DNA of 15,066 nucleotides from Anaerolineae bacterium (GTDB lineage Bacteria > Chloroflexota > Anaerolineae > J102), in contig JALSPL010000146.1 in NCBI GenBank assembly GCA_026985975.1, positions 1 to 15,066 of the forward strand, read 5' to 3'. The notes under the pieces were generated by a model that had not been told where the DNA came from, did not search any database, and was given only the letters and a program-made list of their open reading frames with translations. Below are positions 13,477-15,066 of the stretch, one piece after another (position 1 is the stretch's first letter; each line of letters starts with the position of its first letter). The translations under genes and the position numbers were made by a program.

Positions 13477-14885
13477 GCAAGCAAAGGCCGTTTCTCTACG
13501 GCATTTCGGGCATTTTTCGACGTCTTGCGCTATTGGGGCGGGATTCGTCGAAACGGACGCCTATTCCCTTGCGGCTGGTAGGCGGGCTGGCTCTGCTGAT
13601 TCTCATCGGCACGCTTTTGTTGTTGGCGCCCGGCATGACAACGCAGCCGATTTCGCCCATGGAGGCGTTTTTTACGGCCACCTCGGCGGTGACGGTGACG
13701 GGCCTGAGCGTCATTCCCACCAGCACAGGCTTCACCTATTTGGGGCAGATTGTGCTGCTGTTGTTGATTCAGGCGGGCGGCGTGGGCTTTATCTCGCTGA
13801 TTGTGCTGGCTCTGCATCTGATGGGGCGCTATGTTTCATTGATGGATCGGCTGGCGCTGACCAGGGCTATGGGGCTGGATAAACCGGGCCGGATTTTGCA
13901 GATTCTGCGCAACGCCATCTTGGGCATGTTTGTCATCGAGGGAGCGGGCGCGGCGCTGCTCTATCTTCACTGGCGCGCGGCGGGCATCGCCCCGCCCGGC
14001 AAGGCGGGGTTTTACGCGCTTTTTCACGCCGTCTCCGCCTTTTGCAATGCCGGATTCGATCTTTTTTCCGGGCTGCCCGCTTATCCCAACGGTCTGCCCA
14101 ACGACAACATCACCCTCATCATTTTGGGCGTGTTGGTGCTGTTGGGAGGCCTGGGCATTCCAGTATTTATGGAAGCCTTCAGCCGCTATCGGCGCAAAAG
14201 AATGAGTCTCAACACCTGGCTGACGTTGATCACCGCGGCTGGCCTCATCCTGCTGGGCTGGGGCGGGCTTTTCTTCTCGGAACACCTGATGGGGCATGGC
14301 GTTATCCGAGATGAAGGCATTGTCAATGCGTTGGTGCAGACCTGGTTTCAGTCTGTCTCCACCCGCACCGCTGGCTTTCCGGGCCTGCACAGCTTTTCGC
14401 TGGTGGGCTCCGATAGCCGTTTGTTGATTATCACCCTGATGTTCATCGGCAGCGCCCCCGCTTCCATGGGAGGCGGCATCACCACCGGCTCATTTGCCGT
14501 GCTGACCCTGGCGGTGTGGAATTATGTGCGGGGCTCCGATTCAGTGCAGGTGCGGCATCGCACCATCTCACAGGCGACGGTGCGGCGGGCGGCGGTGGCG
14601 CTTCTCATCTCCCTGGCCGTCGTGATCATCGCCAGTTGGCTGATTTTGCTCACCAATCAATTTTCTTTCAACAAGGCCCTGTTCGAGGTGGTTTCGGCCT
14701 TGGCCACCTGCGGACTTTCGATGGGCGTTACCGGCGATCTCAACGCGTTCGGCAGACTGATTATCATCGCCATGATGTTTTTCGGGCGGGCGGGCGTGGT
14801 AACGTTGATGATGGCGTTGACGCAGCATGATCCCTACCATCGGCGACATCTCGATTTTCCGGAAGAGGATGTGCTGGTGGGATGA
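13473..14885 (+). CDS. ktrB: Potassium uptake channel subunit, KtrB/TrkH family
   Basis: The 470-residue membrane protein moves K+ (or K+ with Na+) into the cell. All four pore loops are visible with their selectivity-filter glycines: TVTGLS (74-79), CNAGFD (191-196), STRTAGF (296-302) and ATCGLS (411-416). They are set in pairs of membrane helices with basic cytoplasmic links such as SRYRRKRMS. GSAPASMGGGITTGS (326-340) matches the gating loop after the third pore. TVTGLS in the first loop favours KtrB over TrkH. The partner KtrA/TrkA, a nucleotide-binding RCK subunit, is not in the window; the gene after it is on the other strand. The ATG at 13473 is chosen; an in-frame TTG at 13449 would add eight residues. 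Confidence 0.93.
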   Translation: MSKQRPFLYGISGIFRRLALLGRDSSKRTPIPLRLVGGLALLILIGTLLLLAPGMTTQPISPMEAFFTATSAVTVTGLSVIPTSTGFTYLGQIVLLLLIQAGGVGFISLIVLALHLMGRYVSLMDRLALTRAMGLDKPGRILQILRNAILGMFVIEGAGAALLYLHWRAAGIAPPGKAGFYALFHAVSAFCNAGFDLFSGLPAYPNGLPNDNITLIILGVLVLLGGLGIPVFMEAFSRYRRKRMSLNTWLTLITAAGLILLGWGGLFFSEHLMGHGVIRDEGIVNALVQTWFQSVSTRTAGFPGLHSFSLVGSDSRLLIITLMFIGSAPASMGGGITTGSFAVLTLAVWNYVRGSDSVQVRHRTISQATVRRAAVALLISLAVVIIASWLILLTNQFSFNKALFEVVSALATCGLSMGVTGDLNAFGRLIIIAMMFFGRAGVVTLMMALTQHDPYHRRHLDFPEEDVLVG

Positions 14886-14911
14886 GCAGAGCGGGCGCCG
14901 AAGGCGGAACG

Positions 14912-15066
14912 TCAGTCGCCCGCGCTCAGCGCCAATTGCTCCGCCGGCGTGAAGATGTAGCCCGCAATCAGCAGCGTGCTGATCAAGGATGTCAGGCCCG
15001 AGACGGTGAGGATCATGGCCATGACCACGAATTGGTAGAACGCGGCATGCACCGGCTGGCTACCGC
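14912..15066 (-). CDS. C-terminal end of a membrane protein (cut by window edge)
   Basis: Fifty codons and a stop (TGA, 14912-14914) are open on the minus strand to the window end. The residues include one strong membrane helix (FVVMAMILTVSGLTSLISTLLIAGYIF) and a short polar tail ending in ALSAGD. The family cannot be named from this much. It converges on ktrB, with 26 bases between the stops. GCGGGCG (14891-14897) and CGCCCGC (14917-14923) there could pair, but without a T tract this is only a possible shared terminator. Confidence 0.6.
   Translation of the reverse strand, partial: GSQPVHAAFYQFVVMAMILTVSGLTSLISTLLIAGYIFTPAEQLALSAGD

Overview
The window looks like a chromosome segment of an uncultured Chloroflexota bacterium, perhaps Anaerolineae or a relative. 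This rests on a separate HisZ next to a short-form HisG, a lipoprotein ending in a PLTLR-type tail of the kind I associate with secreted proteins of that phylum, an orphan methyltransferase-type corrinoid protein, and intergenic DNA full of short dispersed repeats. No rRNA or marker gene is present, so the placement is moderate. Promoters look sigma70-like (TTGNNN, 17-18 bp, TANNNT, often with an extended TG).

Left part (1-3092), all on the minus strand: a corrinoid protein, a UPF0114/YqhA-type membrane protein with a C-terminal coiled coil, and argF (ornithine carbamoyltransferase). A 119-bp repeat with perfect 12-bp terminal inverted repeats lies between the first two genes. Divergently (3093-5965) come a metallo-beta-lactamase-fold hydrolase and the hisZ-hisG pair, which together form ATP phosphoribosyltransferase, the first enzyme of histidine synthesis.

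The centre (about 6046-11453) is an accessory block bounded by two inverted copies of a roughly 139-bp MITE-like repeat. Inside are an AbrB/PIN (VapBC-type) toxin-antitoxin pair, a second putative toxin-antitoxin-like pair (small protein plus nucleotidyltransferase) with its own promoter and apparently leaderless start, and a 1104-residue AddA/RecB-like helicase-nuclease without an AddB partner. The first 29 conserved codons of the helicase also occur as a broken copy right behind vapC, so the nucleotidyltransferase cassette now sits between a dead and a live 5' end of the helicase gene. This rearranged block is the most interesting part of the window.

Right part (11454-15066): a secreted lipoprotein with a probable glycosidase-like barrel, then a KtrB/TrkH potassium transporter preceded by a possible 10-codon leader ORF that overlaps its start codon (ATGA), and finally the C-terminus of a convergent membrane protein cut by the window edge.

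All homology statements come from motif recognition by eye. No database search or folding program was run, and percent identities are hand counts.
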